From Pempheris klunzingeri (lineage: Eukaryota > Chordata > Actinopteri > Acropomatiformes > Pempheridae): a DNA stretch of 64,000 nucleotides. Positions 34,584 to 48,066 of the stretch are shown piece by piece (the first letter of the stretch is position 1; every line of letters starts with the position of its first letter). The stretch spans positions 3,095,885-3,159,884 of the forward strand of contig NC_092029.1 of NCBI RefSeq assembly GCF_042242105.1, given 5' to 3'. A model generated the notes under the pieces. That model was not told where the DNA came from. It saw only the letters and a list, made by a program, of their open reading frames with translations, and did not search any database. The translations under genes were made by a program, and so were the position numbers.

Positions 34584-37532
34584 GACTTTAAATGTATAAC
34601 TGCCCCTTCGCCGTGTGAGTGTGTTTGATCAGGAAGGATGCCTTTTGTAACCGCCAGTGAGGGAAACACTCCTGCCCAAGGGTGGGGATTGCATGAATAA
34701 AATCAACATACAAAGTAGTAAACCACAGCTGTTATCACCTTCCAGTGGTGCTTTGTTTGGAGTTCAGTCTGTACAAAGGTTGGAAGGAGAGATGAGGTAA
34801 AGTTTCACATGAACAGGTTCCTGCTGGTTGTCTTATAGTGGTGGAAAGTAACTAATTATGTTCACACATTTACAAATTTGAGGTACTTGTCCTTGAGTCT
34901 TTTCTTGTCATGACTGTAATTATAATCTTTGATCTCTATAATCTTTGACAGAAATGCTCCTCCCCTCTTTGCCTCCTAACGGCATTAGCAAGAATCTAGG
35001 AGGAATCTCTAACTCAGTCACACACTGCACAACATTTACTTCAGCATGCGACTTTAGGGGGAACTTTGCAAACACAAGGCTGAGAAACAACCACCAGCAG
35101 TGAAAAAACACTTTTAATTTAGCATCTTTAGGATCCTGAACACTTTAGTGACAGTTACCATCAAACTACTACACCAAACTAATGGTGACTCTATGTGCAT
35201 ACACATACTATCTCAGATTTAGCCTTTACCTAGACACTGTTAACCCTGGTGAATGATAAACTTTACTGGATCAAATTTATAGCTGACCTCACACGACTTC
35301 ACATGGAGAAAGTCTTATACTGTACAAACCAAGTTATTCCAGTGGGGTCAAAGATCTTCACAATAAATGTTTTATTCCCAAACGACCCTTCAACTTTGTT
35401 CTCCATCACCTTTCATCCAGCACTGTCTGTAATTTTCTTCTGTCAAAGACGTTTTCTTACACAACTTGGAAATGGAAGGAAAAGTTAGTCACGCCTCTGT
35501 TTAGGGAGCTTAAGCTTTTCTTTTGTTCATTCTCACAGGATTTGTTGCGGAGAAAGTTAAGCCTGGATGGAGCTTCCTGTTAGAGAAAGAAATAAGCACA
35601 AATCATAGATGCAGGGCTTAAAAATCAAACATGAAACCACATGAGGGTTTTAACACCAGCAAACTTTAAACCAGAGCTACAAATCAGCAAATACTCGACC
35701 AAATGGGACTAAAACACGAGTAAATATCAGACTTTGTGTCAGTGTTATTCACAACAAAGCTTCTCAAGTGCTCACACATTGTTGGTGATTCTGCACATAG
35801 TGTTTTTAAATGCATTGTTATGGTCATAATGTGTTTCTGGGTAACTGGTTGCTGTGTTTCCTCCCTGCCTGAGGGTGGTGCTGTTCTGTTTGTCCAGTGT
35901 CCTGAGTTGCAGGTGGTGGCTGCTGATTGGCTGAGGCCCTGATGGCGCCTACTTTAAAATGGCACCTGTTGAGACCAACTCCTTGTCCTTCTCCTTTTCT
36001 TTCTCCTTCTCGGCTCCCAAACTGAATCCTGCTGTGCCATCTTGTGTGTGCTGAGTTGACTTAGAAGTAACTACTGTCAGTGTGGTGATTGTCTCCTGTG
36101 CTTTTTTTTTAAGGAAACCGGTAAGAGCCCTGTATTTTCTGTCATTTTCTTTTCATCAGGTAGGAAATGTAGTTGATGTTTTTCACAAGATGTTTTGTTT
36201 ATCATTTTAGCTCATCCCACCTTGAAACTGAGAGCTACCTGATGATGATAATACATCAATTCTGACTCCGAGAGAAGTCTCTTTGTGTCCCCTATCTAAA
36301 CTATTATGAACCACAAGCCACATAGATAGATAAAATACGTTTTCTAAACCCTTAATACAGCCATCACACATTTAGCCCAAACCTCATCTCTTATTAAATA
36401 CCAACAATGTCACAACTCCAAGTCCAACATCAGCTCTTATTTAGCTGCAGCTCATTTAAAACAGCAGTGTAAGTAAACACTGTAGTAATGAACACAGCAC
36501 ACCTGACACCACCACCACATGTCAGAAAGCCTGTTACACCCTCTTGTGGCTGGGCTGAGACACGTCTTTCAGTTGTGCTCCTCTTGCATGCATGTGCAGG
36601 TTAACCACAGCGACCAGAGCGGTATGTGGTTTAAAAGCTTCCACAGGAGAGGGAAGTGTTAGAGACTCCTCCAGGTGAAGTGGAGCCAAAGGAACCTGAA
36701 GATCTCACTAACTATCTGTCTCATGTACTGCTGCCAGGATACAGCGATAGTTTCAGCAGACATGACAAAAAGCTATTTTAACAAAAAGATACCAACTGCT
36801 GCTTTAAGCTGGAATACCAAATCTTTCTCCTGTGCACAGAAAGTCAGAACACCATGTTTTCAAAACTTGTAAACCACTTTATGAAGAAGTCACAGTTACA
36901 ACCTGGAACCGCAGTGGAACAGGATGTGTGTTGTGGTTTTGGTTGTTTGGTTAGTCAAGACTTTCACCTTCAAGTCCGCCATCTCCGAGTGAGTTTTCTC
37001 TGCCAAAGAAGCTTCTCTTGTCTCACCACATCATCTGTTGGGCAGATAACTCATCTGAAAAGCATCACTGACTCATTTCCTTCATCCTCACACTGAACCA
37101 CAGCATCCTCCCCTGCTGATGCATTTTTTTTTAGAACAATCTCCTCCCCTCTACTTGTTCTCAGCTGATTTCCCAGCATGCCATCTTTAAATATGATAAT
37201 TCCAGGTCCAAAATAACAGACTGCTTCAACATCTGACCTCTTTGCTGCTGGTTGCTTCTCAGATTGCTGATTATTATTGCTGATGGATTACTACTCTACT
37301 TTTGAAACCAGTGTAAATCACTGTGGATGAGGGGTTTAAAAATGAAAAACAAGTCTTCGGCTGTGCAAGTATATCAATTTAAAAAAAAAAAGAGAGAAAC
37401 TCAATGAGGAAGCATGACATTGCTAAGCACAGGAAGTACATGCAGAAAGTACACGGGGAGTTCTTCATTTCTTCAGTGAATGATGGTTAATAGCGGAGAA
37501 CAGGAGCAAGAAAAAAAGACACGGAGAGAAAA
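34584..37532. other. Intergenic region between the P450 pair and receptor D1
   Basis: No gene recognised. Contains the promoter side of the second P450 gene at the left. Near 35930 ATTGGCTGAGG (a CCAAT-box core) precedes a pyrimidine-rich stretch, which may be a decayed promoter or LTR. The promoter of D1 lies at the right end. Confidence 0.4.
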
Positions 37533-40500
37533 ATGATGCTTCAATTCAGATGGATTAAAATGTCTTTACTCCTGATGCTGCTGGCTCAGTTTTCTGGTAA
37601 GGAAACATACAGAAACACCTTTCAGACATTTCAGAACAAACTTCTGTTGGATCTGGAACAGCCACACTGATATTTCATCTTGTTTTCCAGCTGTGACCAG
37701 ACAAAAGCCCTTCCGCTTTATCGTCAGAAATGGAGGTGAAGTGGCTTTGCCTTGTGGAAATGTGATAAATGGTCAAGACAGGTGTGACAAGGCCAGCTGG
37801 ACCTTTGCTGGTTCAGGAAACAGAGCCTCAATATGGCTCTTTACATCTGGGAAGATTGGTGAACACGTCAAAGCTAAAGACAGACTGAGCGTTGCAAAGA
37901 ACTGTTCTTTGGTTATAAGAGAGGTCACAGTTGAGGATTCTGGTTACTACTGCTGCACACAAGAGGGGCATCCTTGTATTGAGGTTTATCTGTATATCAT
38001 CACCAGTGAGTATTTACATCTTAATATTTTTTTTTCAGCTCAAACAATTTACTCAAACTAAGATAATTTACTTTTTCTCATCTTATTCTCACAATATCTC
38101 ATCTTCAACAGTGACTGAACATAAGCACAATGATGATGTGATGCTAAAATGCATCGTGTCAACATATGGAGGGTGTAGATACACCGCGAAGTGGCTGTTT
38201 GAGGGGGGTAAAAATGTTGAAGGAGATGACACACACATGGAGACGTCACAGTATGGCTGTTCAGTTACTCTGACATTTCCTGCTGCTCGGCTCAGCCGGA
38301 GGTATCGTGAGTTGTTGCAGTGTGAAGTGACTGACAGTTACAGTAGAGAAGTGTTTCCCTTCAGCCCTCAGTCCTCAGGTGAGAAACCAGGTAAGTAATC
38401 CCGTTAAATCACACATTATGTGTTTCTCTCCATTTCGTTTACTGCAGACGGTGAATCATCATCGTCATTCCATTCCTGTCTAAAGTGTAAATATCCTATG
38501 GTGTAAATATTTATTTCATTTCATCACAATCCATATATTTATATTTATATTTATATTTATATTTATATTTATATTTATATTTGCTATTTTTTGTCTTTTC
38601 TATTGTTTTGTTTCTTTCACTGTCCCTGTTTATATTGTTGCTGCTGTAACAAGAAAATTTCCCCCTATGGGGGATAAAATAAAGAAGTCTAAGTCTATGA
38701 TGTTTTTTCTCACCACACAGTTTGTCTGATTTTGGTATTTCATTCTGTAGGTGTGACGACGATGACAACAGCAGCAGCGACGACTACAACAACTAAAAAA
38801 CGCAAAAAAACGAGGACCAACTCAACAGGAACTGCAATCAATGACACTCCAACAACACCAGGAAGTGGTGACCCACAGCTTTGTGTATTTCTTTCAAGAA
38901 TCTCTTTGTCTGTCAGTCGTGAGCAGAGCGGAAAGCAGCAGCTGAAGTGTTTTTTAATGTTTTCATTTGCTTCCCAGTTTGGTGGCTGTACGTCATTGCT
39001 TCTGTAGGTTTCGTGGCACTTGTAATAATCATTGTGGTGATCATCAGATGGAAGAGAAGTAAAGGTGAGCACGTTCACACACACACAACTTTCACCTAAA
39101 AAGAAGTTTAGAAGAAGATGGATTTTTGCCGTGGAAGATAAACATGACTCTACTTTCTCCTTTTTTTTTTTAGGCAACAAAGCACAGATGGACGACAAAA
39201 CTGTGAGTTTGAAACTGAATAATTTAACTTTAAAGAGCAAACAAGGCAGCTGTTCTTAGTGTGTTTGTGTGGCTGAGAGAGTGAGAGAGAACAGTCTGTC
39301 CTGTCTGTGATGCTCTGAAGGTCAACAAAGTTTTTTTTTTTTTTTGTGTGGAGATGGAAGAATATTTGTTAAAGGAACGGAGCATCTTGGTTCATTTTCT
39401 TTCTATGTTTAAAAATAACAAATAGCAAAAGAAATACTGCTGCAAACATGTAACTGTGACACATCTGTGCACTATGCAAGGAGCCGGTTATGGGTATCTT
39501 AGCTTAGCTTAGCTTAGCTTAGCAGACACAAGAAGCTCAGCTCAGTCTCAAGTTCAATAACACACCTGTCAGCACCTCTAAAGCTCAGCCACTAACGTGT
39601 GGCATCGTTATTTCTTGATGAACAGCACATGACACAGGAGGGTGCAGTGATGGCTCCAGGGGGTTACTGCATCCAGCTGGTGGTCACCAAGAAATAGTTA
39701 AAACGTACAGTTCCAGCCCGTCCTCATGCAGACAACGACAACAGTGATCCTTTTATCGACAGGGTTAAAATGACCAATGTTCAGGATGGATGGATGAGTG
39801 GATCAAGCACTTTGAAGGACTTCCACCCAGCCTGTTTGTGTCCCATGTGAAATCAAAAGTGAACGTTGAGTTATTATTATGTGTGTGACTTAACTTGTGA
39901 CTTAAATCCACCACTTCCGGCTGTTCTTTGTCTAAGATACTTATCATAAAGGTCCCATATTATGCAAAATGCACTTTTTAATCACTTTTTAACTTTTTTG
40001 AATATAAAATTTGTTCGTACGTTTAGATTTTGCTACCTTTATGATGTCATAAGGACATCTGTTGATCGGGTGACCTCCTCTAGTCCTTCAGCAGGCCGCC
40101 ATTGTTTTTTTTGTTTTCTCACTAACGCCAGCTCCAGGTAACACAAAGATGATTTCGATGGCGAGAGAGAAGCAGCAGATTGTTTCTTTTCTTCTAAAAC
40201 GGAGCGTTCAGACGAAGGCTGAAAACAGCTGCAGCAGCCACATCTGGAGGACAAAAAAAATGCTTTTTTTGAACATTAAACATGTAAACCTGCTCTTGTA
40301 GGACCTCCAAACACAAGTATGAGCTAAATATGCAAATATGGGACCTTTTAGAGTAGTTTTTGTTGCCTAAATCTAACCAAACTGCAACTCTTTAACATTA
40401 AATTGCATACATTATTACTTGGGATCCTATTCTGTCATTTCATAATTTCAGCGTGCGGATTTGTTGCTTAATGTTCTCTCTTTATTTATGGGCGTTTGTG

Positions 40501-41787
40501 AACTGTGTGTCCAGGGATACAGCTTAAACCCTGCAGTGACTGAGTGTGGTCCAGAAACCAGTCAGGACGCGGTGAGATCACACAGCACACCTTGTACACA
40601 GTCACACTCACTGTTACTGTATGTTTGTTCACTGGAATGTAGTTTGTTCTGCAAGACGGAGAAAAGGGAAGGAAGAGAATAGCCCAAATAACAGTCAAAT
40701 TAGTAGCGTAGAAAACATGAAGCAGAACGTCTTGTGTGAGTGTGAAGTGACGAGTGCATCAGTGTGCCATGTCCACAATAATGACTAAGCTGCCATGATT
40801 TTGTCTTCTTTGTGTAGGCTGATCCAGAAGATGGCGTCTCCTACGCCTCCATCAGCTACACCAAGCAAAGCACCAAAAAAGCCTGGGTAAGCTGTCTGAT
40901 TGGTCCCACATGTGATGCTAGTGAACACAGATAAGTTAAATAAAGAGTAGAAATATAATTCTTCAGTGAAAGCAAAAGCAGCTATAATTGATATTTTCAT
41001 AATAACATCAAATGGTGATTAATCTTTATCTGTCCAGCCCATAATTTGACTGTTTTGGTTCACTGGTGGCAGCAGCAGGGAGCTGTTTTCAGGGAGGAAG
41101 CTCCAAAAAAGCCCCTGCACACGACCGGCTCATCACCACACAGCAGGCAGACTCAGTTAGAGAGTAGCTGGAGAGCCAGGTGTTTCAATCAGGAGCATAG
41201 ACTGTACACAAAGATGGACGACACGTCTCCGCTTATTCCCACTGCAGGCAAATGAAGCCAAAACATCCTGGACACGACCTCTTTCATCTTGGGCTGGTGG
41301 GGCACACTTGACCTTGCAGCAGCATGATAAGAAGTAGCAAAAATGCTGGAAAACCATCTTTAGGAAAAGTTTATTTGTGTATTTAGGTTTCATCAAAAGG
41401 ATTTCATGACCTGTGCTGCAGCCAGCCATCAGGGGACGATCCAGAGGTTTTAGGCTTCACTTTTGGGGGCCTGTCATGTCGTCCATCTTTATATAAGAGT
41501 TCATTTATGTATAGTCTACGATCAGGAGCTAAGAAGAGAGTGTACACCACCGGACCAAAACATCAACTCCATCTGTCTCTGTAAGTGTGTAGTTTACTGT
41601 ATATGTGAGGGCGTTTTCCCCCTTTGCTTCTCAGGTGCAGGTTGCAAATGATGATGATGATGAAGGTGATGCAGTGACCTACAGCTCTGTGAAAGCTTCC
41701 TCTTCTTCTGCTGGAGCCTCTGATGATCCCGACAGCGTCTACGCCGTCGTCAGCAAACCAAACAAAATAAGAGATGACAACACCTGA
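37533..41787 (+). CDS. Receptor D1: two-Ig-domain ITIM receptor with Thr-rich stalk
   Basis: Exons: leader 37533-37596, V 37691-38005, C 38112-38390, stalk 38751-38867, TM 38978-39064, tail 39174-39202, 40515-40571, 40818-40886, 41641-41787; 387 aa. V domain: VALPCGN, DRCDKASW, NCSLVIREVTVEDSGYYCC. C domain: LKCIVSTYGGCRYTAKWLF, CSVTLTF, LQCEVTD. A 39-residue stalk rich in Thr/Ala (likely O-glycosylated) then turns basic (TKKRKKTR). TM YVIASVGFVALVIIIVVII has no charge. Tail: VSYASI, VTYSSV and SVYAVV, three ITIM-like sites, plus acidic runs. Predicted inhibitory leukocyte receptor; ligand unknown. A CAGGAAGT ETS core lies about 100 nt before the ATG. The last exon could start six nt earlier (alternative AG), still in frame. 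Introns hold a TTTATA hexamer repeat, a retroelement tail and a MITE. Confidence 0.87.
38530..38582 (+). repeat. (TTTATA)n hexanucleotide microsatellite
   Basis: About eight units of ATTTAT between the C and stalk exons of D1. Confidence 0.93.
38640..38697 (+). mobile_element. Retroelement tail fragment
   Basis: AATTTCCCCCTATGGGGGAT followed by AAAATAAAG is a tail form found on many dispersed fish retroelements. Only the tail is present here. Confidence 0.45.
39498..39523 (+). repeat. (TTAGC)n microsatellite
   Basis: Five units of CTTAG in a D1 tail intron. Confidence 0.85.
39948..40348. mobile_element. MITE with GGTCCCATAT terminal inverted repeats
   Basis: Left end AAAGGTCCCATATTATGCA; right end TGCAAATATGGGACCTTT, its near-perfect reverse complement. 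The 0.4-kb body has no coding capacity. It includes the GTGACCTCCTC/GATGTCATAA blocks seen inverted in the copies at 21895 and 33022. It is the best preserved of three copies in this window. Confidence 0.82.
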
Positions 41788-43228
41788 GAACCATTTTTAC
41801 CAGCTTTGGCATTTTGGATTGAATAATGAAATATTCTCCTGACAGACCAACCAGGAAAATCCTCAAAGATGAGCAATCTAAAAGCCAGTAAAAGTATTTA
41901 TTACTCTTGATATCGTCCATGACTGAGCACCCAAAGATGACCTGGTTAGTTTTTATTTATCACATTTTCCTCAAGAATGTAAAACAACATCCAAAGACTG
42001 AAATCGTTGGGCACCTTAGAAGAAAACTAGGATGTTATTTCCAGGACGTACTGTTGTAAAAAGCTTTTTGTCCAGAAGGTGGGGTAGTGGCTTAACTAGT
42101 ATGTAGACAGTAAAAGTTATAACCAAACCCTTGTACGTCTGGTTGCTGTGCTTAACTAAAACACAAATAAGAATAATACATGACATGTGCTGCTTGCTGT
42201 CACTACGCTGTGCTCGGGGATGAATGTACTACTGTTGGGATTTGTTTTTAATGCTTTTGTATTTGAATTAGTTTTCTGTGTTAAACACTGGAAACACTAT
42301 TAGAAACGCTCACCAACAACAACAACAACATCAGTTCATACAAACAGCATTCGTGCTGTATTTGCTGTATTTGAGACATTCTTTATTTTAGTTATATTTT
42401 AAGGCTCCCAAAGCTTCCTCGTCACATGTGGTTTCCCCTCTGTGTCACCATGTTACACACCGTGGGTATCGGACATCAAACTCTGGGGTCTGACTCACTT
42501 TGTGTGTTGTCAAACATCACCAAGGCTTTTTAAAGTTTATTTAGCTGTATTTTAAGGCTATAGTTGCACAATTACTTCTCAATTCAGCCTCCTCAGTATT
42601 CCTCATCACCTTTTCAGGACGCCGTAAAACATCCACAGCCACAAATTTAAGTACTGAATGACTGAAAACTGTTAAATCTATTCTTCTTTGTCTGTTGTCT
42701 TTACTGCTAAAAGATTGTATCAGCTCATAGCGTACAGTTTGTCTCATGTTTCACACAGTAAGTCAGATAGCCTGTTTATTGAAATGTGAAAAAAATAAAA
42801 TAAATAAGAGTTTGTTACTCAGCTCAACCTGGTGTCCTGAAATTTCTGTTGTAGCTTATTGAGAAATAGTTCTTAAAAAGCAAATATTGTCTCCAATAGG
42901 AACCCATTTCAAAAGGATTACATGAATAGAAGTTATGATTATAGACAGGAAGTGTGTTGTGGTTTTTTGGTTGGTGAAAAATGTTCAACAACCTGTGATT
43001 CTGATTCTGTGAAGACTTCTTCTCTTCATCTAAACACCTAAAGTTTCTCCTCCGTCCCCCGAGAGAGAGAGAGATTCAACATGTGAAAGAAAGAAGGGCG
43101 AACAAAGATTCAAGTCACTATAAGGAAGTGACACTTTACTGATAACAGGAAGTAATCCTGCGTCTCTCTTAAAGAAGGCGAGTTCAGAAAATTTGACAGT
43201 TTAGGGAAGAGAGAGAGAGAGAAGCAAG
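41788..43228 (+). other. D1 3'UTR and D2 promoter region
   Basis: No further gene. AATAAA strings at about 42794-42803 could end the D1 transcript. Near D2, GATAACAGGAAGT (43141-43153) combines a GATA core with an ETS core, and GAGAGA repeats flank it. Confidence 0.45.
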
Positions 43229-46200
43229 ATGGTTCAGTTCGGTTGGATTCACACGTCTCTTCTGGCGATCGTGGTGCTTCTGTTTACAGGTAAGGATACA
43301 CAGAATCAATACATGAATGAAATAAACATTAAAGATGTTATAGTATTTAAGAGACATTCATTAAAGTAAGTCAGCCAGGTTTGCCGTTTGGTTTGTGCTG
43401 AGTAGTTTCCCCTGTTTAAAACCATCCTGACATAACTCTGAACATAAAACTCATGTTCTGATCACAGTGCATTTGTTTACTTCTCTCTTCAACAGCTGTA
43501 ACTGGACAATCCAAACCCTCCCACACCGCCGGAGTTGGAGATAACATCACTTTGCCTTGTGGAAATGTGCTAAAGAATCAGCCCAAATGTGACGGCACTT
43601 CTTGGCTTGTCACTCGTTATAGCGGGAAAGCAGCAGAAGAGCTGGTCACACATGGGAACATTTCAAAAAATGGGATTTCCAGAGCTAAATCCGACAGACT
43701 GAGTATCACGGAAAACTGTGATCTGGTCATAAAAAACATCACCACTGAGGATTACGGTCGATACTCCTGCAGACAGTTCACAACAGGAACACCAGACTCT
43801 CAGGTTCACCTGTCTGTTATTAACAGTGAGTATTTACATCATCAGCTCCCTCTGAAACATACTGGAACATGAACTGATTGTGCTCTTTTTGCCTTTCTCT
43901 CACAACATCTGCATCTTCTCCAGCAGTTGAAGAGCAGCTCAGTGATGGGGCCGTATTGACCTGCTCCGTGCTGGCATATGAAGGCTGTGGGCACACGGTG
44001 AGGTGGCTGTATGAGGGTGATGTGAGCAATGCACGGATAGAAGAGCACTCCTGTTCAGCCACTGTGTTTCTGACTCCTCCCTGTAATCAGAAGTCAAACC
44101 ATTGTGGGCTACTGAGGTGTCGTGTGACAGATACTAAGAGTGGAGAGGAAAAGCTGGTCAGCCCTCAGTCAGGTACATTTGGCTTTGTTTGATGGATTTT
44201 AAGATTCATTCTTTCTCATCCAGTCTCCTCCGATGTTCAGCTGTTGTGTTTTCTTGTTTCATATCGTATTCGACAAAATCAAAGGGAGCACATCGGATGG
44301 GAAAAACCAGGAATCGTCTAAAGGTCAAAGTAGTTAACTTCCATCTTCCATCTCTGTCTCTCTTTCTTTATAAAGTCTGAATGTCAGCAGACACTCAGAA
44401 GTCTCGAGCCTTGCTGTTGCTCACCAGTGTATCCATAAAAAAATCCCATAAAATTGTTAGACAAGGTGGAAATTCTCTTCATGGTGGCTGCTTCACGCCT
44501 CTCTCATGTTGGCATTGTGTTGACTTTGGTGTGGAAAGAGTTTATATTTAAGTTTTTCACTTCCAGGTTGGTGGTTCATCACTGGGACTTTGGGTTCATC
44601 AGCACTTTTAATAATCGTTGTGGCTCTCGTCTTGTGGAAGATAACTAAACGTGAGAGCGTTCACATTCACGGATGAAACCTTTATAAGCTGTTTTGATTT
44701 TCACTGATGTGAAATGTGAAAACCATCTCTCTCTTTTTATCTTTTCAGGGAGCAAAACACAGACGGATGAAAACATTGTGAGTTTCAAACCTTAATTAAT
44801 AATCAAATCTTCATACAGTTGAATCTTAAAAAGAACAGTTTGTGGTAGTTCAATTACGAAAGTGACTCTGGTCATAGAATAAACAGTGTGTACTGTATTG
44901 TATTGACACTACTGTGTTGCAGCTGCAAAGGTGCAAAGGCCGAAAGAATGACTGATATAGAATTTATTTTAGGAGTGATTAGATATGATTAGTGATTACA
45001 TATGCAAATTTACAGCACAGCTCGCATATTTTCTGGAAAACTGTACTCTGATGGTGTTTTTCCAGGGGCAGAGGTTAAACTCAGCAGTGACTCAGCCTGG
45101 CTCAGGGCCCAGTGAGGACATGGTGAGGTCACACACGGCAACCAGTTCAAAGTGACGCTCGCTGTTATCTATATTTGGTCTCCATAACACAGCAGCGTGA
45201 GACAAGAAGAGTCCGACTTCCCTCTGCAAAAAGAGGAAAAAAGAAGTCAAATCATGCTAGTAATCCAGAACGCCCACATGCTACTGAGCAACGGTTATGT
45301 TGTCTTCTCCGTGTAGGTGGATCTTGAAGATGGTTTGTCCTACGCCTCCATCAGCTACACCAAGAAGGCCGACAGTGCAGCCCAGGTAAGCTGTCTGCTT
45401 GGTGATGCCGGTGTTGGTAGTGAATGAGGAAGCAGGACAGTCATGTTAGAGCCTCTGTTTGGCTGCACAGTGGTGTTTTAAACTGTTACCACAGACTGTT
45501 ACCACAGACTTCCCCAGATTTCTAACATGCTGATGCTAAGCAGGTGATGTCAGTAGTAGTTGGGCATCTTACCATGCTAACATTTGTACAGCTGAGGCTG
45601 ATGGGAACAATATTTCCCAAGTATTGGCTCAAACGTATTGTTGAAATTGAACTTTTGACTAAAAGGCGGCACCAGGTGAAGTTAAAGAACAATTGTCATC
45701 ATCTAGAGTGGAACGTGAATTTAAAGGCAATCCATTCATTCATTGTTGTGATGTTTCATTTAAAAGTCGACCCCACGGTGGCCCTACAGAAAAATAAGTC
45801 AGGGGATCACCAAAGTCCTAAAGATTCATCCTCTGGGAGCCATGAACGTCTTTACCAGATTTGTGGCAAGTTTAGCCATAATTTACTAAATGAACATCCT
45901 GCTGTGGTGAAGAAGAGTGTAAACTAGCAACTGAGAACATAAACTGAAATGTTTATGAGCTGATATAGAGAGAAAAGAGAGAAGTAGCGTCATTTTCTCA
46001 TTCACTCAGAATTCTTTTTGCAGGATTAAAGGTGATAACGCACCATTTTTCAGACCCAGAAGCTACATCCACTTCTTTTACACAGTCTGTGATCTGATCA
46101 TCTACATGTAATTAAAGTAGCTGTAGATATTTATGGACAATGAATCTCAAAATACTTTTTCAGACCAGAGTTTCAGTGCCTCCAAGAAGTGGGGAATTCT

Positions 46201-47172
46201 TGCAGCATTTCCACAGCATCCTCTATATATCATAAACATAAGCAAATGAAAAATGGTACATTTTTAGCGCAACTCAGCCGACTCAGACAACTTCAGCGTG
46301 TGTCATATAGTGATTCACCAGGGTCCCTGCCTGATGCTGAAGCCATATGGACATTACTTCATTAACCCTTTCATGCATGAATTATGATCCTTACCTCAGT
46401 CAGGATTTTTTTTACTAAGTGTTTTTATTCATCTTTCTTCTTTTTTTTTTTTCAACCCAAATTTTCTAAAGATATTTTTACATGTCCAGTAGTTGAAATA
46501 TAGCTACTGATGCATGATGTACAATTCAGTGGGCATGTGATCAATCATAATTTCCTCCCAATATAAAATCAATACTTGGAAAATTTAGCAATTGCATGAC
46601 TCCTTAGATGTTACCTGATGTCCCCATATTTTTCTTACCTGCAACAGTCTCTTTTTATAGAAGGTTTGAACAGAAAAAAATGAGTAACTTGGTGTTTCTG
46701 GCTGTCTGTCGGCCATCTTGGCTTCCCACTGGGCAGTGGGCAGTGTATGAGATGATGTAGCAGCTTCACTGTAGCGGCTGATGTGCAACTACGCCATCAA
46801 AACTCATGCATATACAAGAAAACAGCTTTTGAATAGCTGCACACTGCAGTGACCTCTATGCATGAGAGGGTTAAGATGAGACTGCTGGGCTGCATGTGCT
46901 GCTTTGCTCGGTGCAGGATTCTTGTGGCGGAGCACTAACACTGTGTCCTGTATTAATGTATATTTTATTGTGGTTTGTAGTGCTTACGTTGTGTTTATGT
47001 GTTGCTCAGTGAGAGGATGTAACTCATGTGCCACACTGCTTCTCTTTTTTTCTCAAAGGTTGTGGATAAAGAAGACGCTGCTGAAGGTGACGCAGTGACC
47101 TACAGCACTGTGAAAGCCCCCGCCGATGATCCCAGCAGCCTCTACGCTACCGTCAGCAAAGCAAGCAAATAA
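43229..47172 (+). CDS. Receptor D2: two-Ig-domain ITIM receptor without stalk
   Basis: Exons: leader 43229-43289, V 43496-43825, C 43924-44172 (or from 43927, CAGCAG acceptor), TM 44567-44650, tail 44749-44777, 45066-45122, 45317-45385, 47059-47172; 330 aa. V domain: ITLPCGN, KCDGTSW, NCDLVIKNITTEDYGRYSC, with two NIT glycosylation sites. C domain: LTCSVLAYEGCGHTVRWLYEG, CSATVFL, LRCRVTD; it is about ten residues shorter than in D1. No stalk exon is found between C and TM. TM FITGTLGSSALLIIVVALVL. Tail: LSYASI, VTYSTV, SLYATV. Predicted inhibitory receptor as for D1. The last intron is stretched to 1.7 kb by a TTAA-flanked MITE. Polyadenylation signal AATAAA at 47758-47763. Confidence 0.87.
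46362..46874. mobile_element. piggyBac-like MITE with TTAA target duplication
   Basis: TTAA at 46362-46365 is followed by CCCTTTCATGCATGAATTAT. The other end reads TATGCATGAGAGGG followed by TTAA (46871-46874). The ends are inverted repeats, and the TTAA duplication is the hallmark of piggyBac-type insertion. The ~505-nt body has no transposase frame. Confidence 0.82.
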
Positions 47173-47757
47173 AAGGTCACAGTGTAGCTACAGCTCATAT
47201 CAGGACATCGATTTTACACCAATAACTGTTCAGGAAACCAAGTGGTTTTTTACATTTTTTTTATCGTGCCTCGTCTTTACTGATGCTGTTGTACTGAGAC
47301 TTTTATGCAGTCAAAATCCTGGATTTGATATTTATTGATGTTTTTATAAATAACCCAAATGCTCTGACCAGATTAAAGCCTGTTGTTATTGATACACAAA
47401 GGAAAAGGTCAGCGCTTAAAGCTCAACTATATCTGTGTATTATTTCCAATATGGCAATGTTTTAATTCTTACATAAACATATGAACATGTTTTCTCTGTT
47501 ACTATTGTTTTTATGATCAATTTCAGGATTTATTGTGGTTAAAAAAACAACAACAACTTCCTGTCCGAAAGAGGTCATGGTGGTTTTACTCGTAGCACAG
47601 TGGAAAATGTAGAATAATGTGTATAATGTATTATACAGGCTGTATATTCCAGATGTTACTGTTATTTAAATGGGGATCAGTCGTTTGTTATCGAGCTTTT
47701 ATTGTGTCATTGTTTGTGTTCTGTGCCGTTTTGTATGTATGTTCTTGTCCCCATAGA

Positions 47758-47763
47758 AATAAA
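47758..47763 (+). terminator. Polyadenylation signal of D2
   Basis: AATAAA about 590 nt after the D2 stop; a second AATAAA lies about 14 nt further on. Confidence 0.55.
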
Positions 47764-48066
47764 CTTCTAAAATAAACTAGACAAAAGATACTGGCCACCC
47801 GTGGGAGTCTTATTAAACAAGTAAATGAGTGGAAAGACCCAAAGGGACATATTCTCATTTTCCCTCTTCTGCTTCAAACTTAATGTCCCCTGCTGCAACA
47901 GATCTTTGATATGCTCTAAAAGGAAAAAGTAAGTCAGTACGAGGAAGCAACGCCTGTCTTATCACAGGAAGCACACACCATCTATATCCACTATCGATAT
48001 CTAGATCTGTCTTTATGAAGACTTTGACAGTTGAGAGGGTGAGAGTGACAGAGACAGAGAGTCAGG

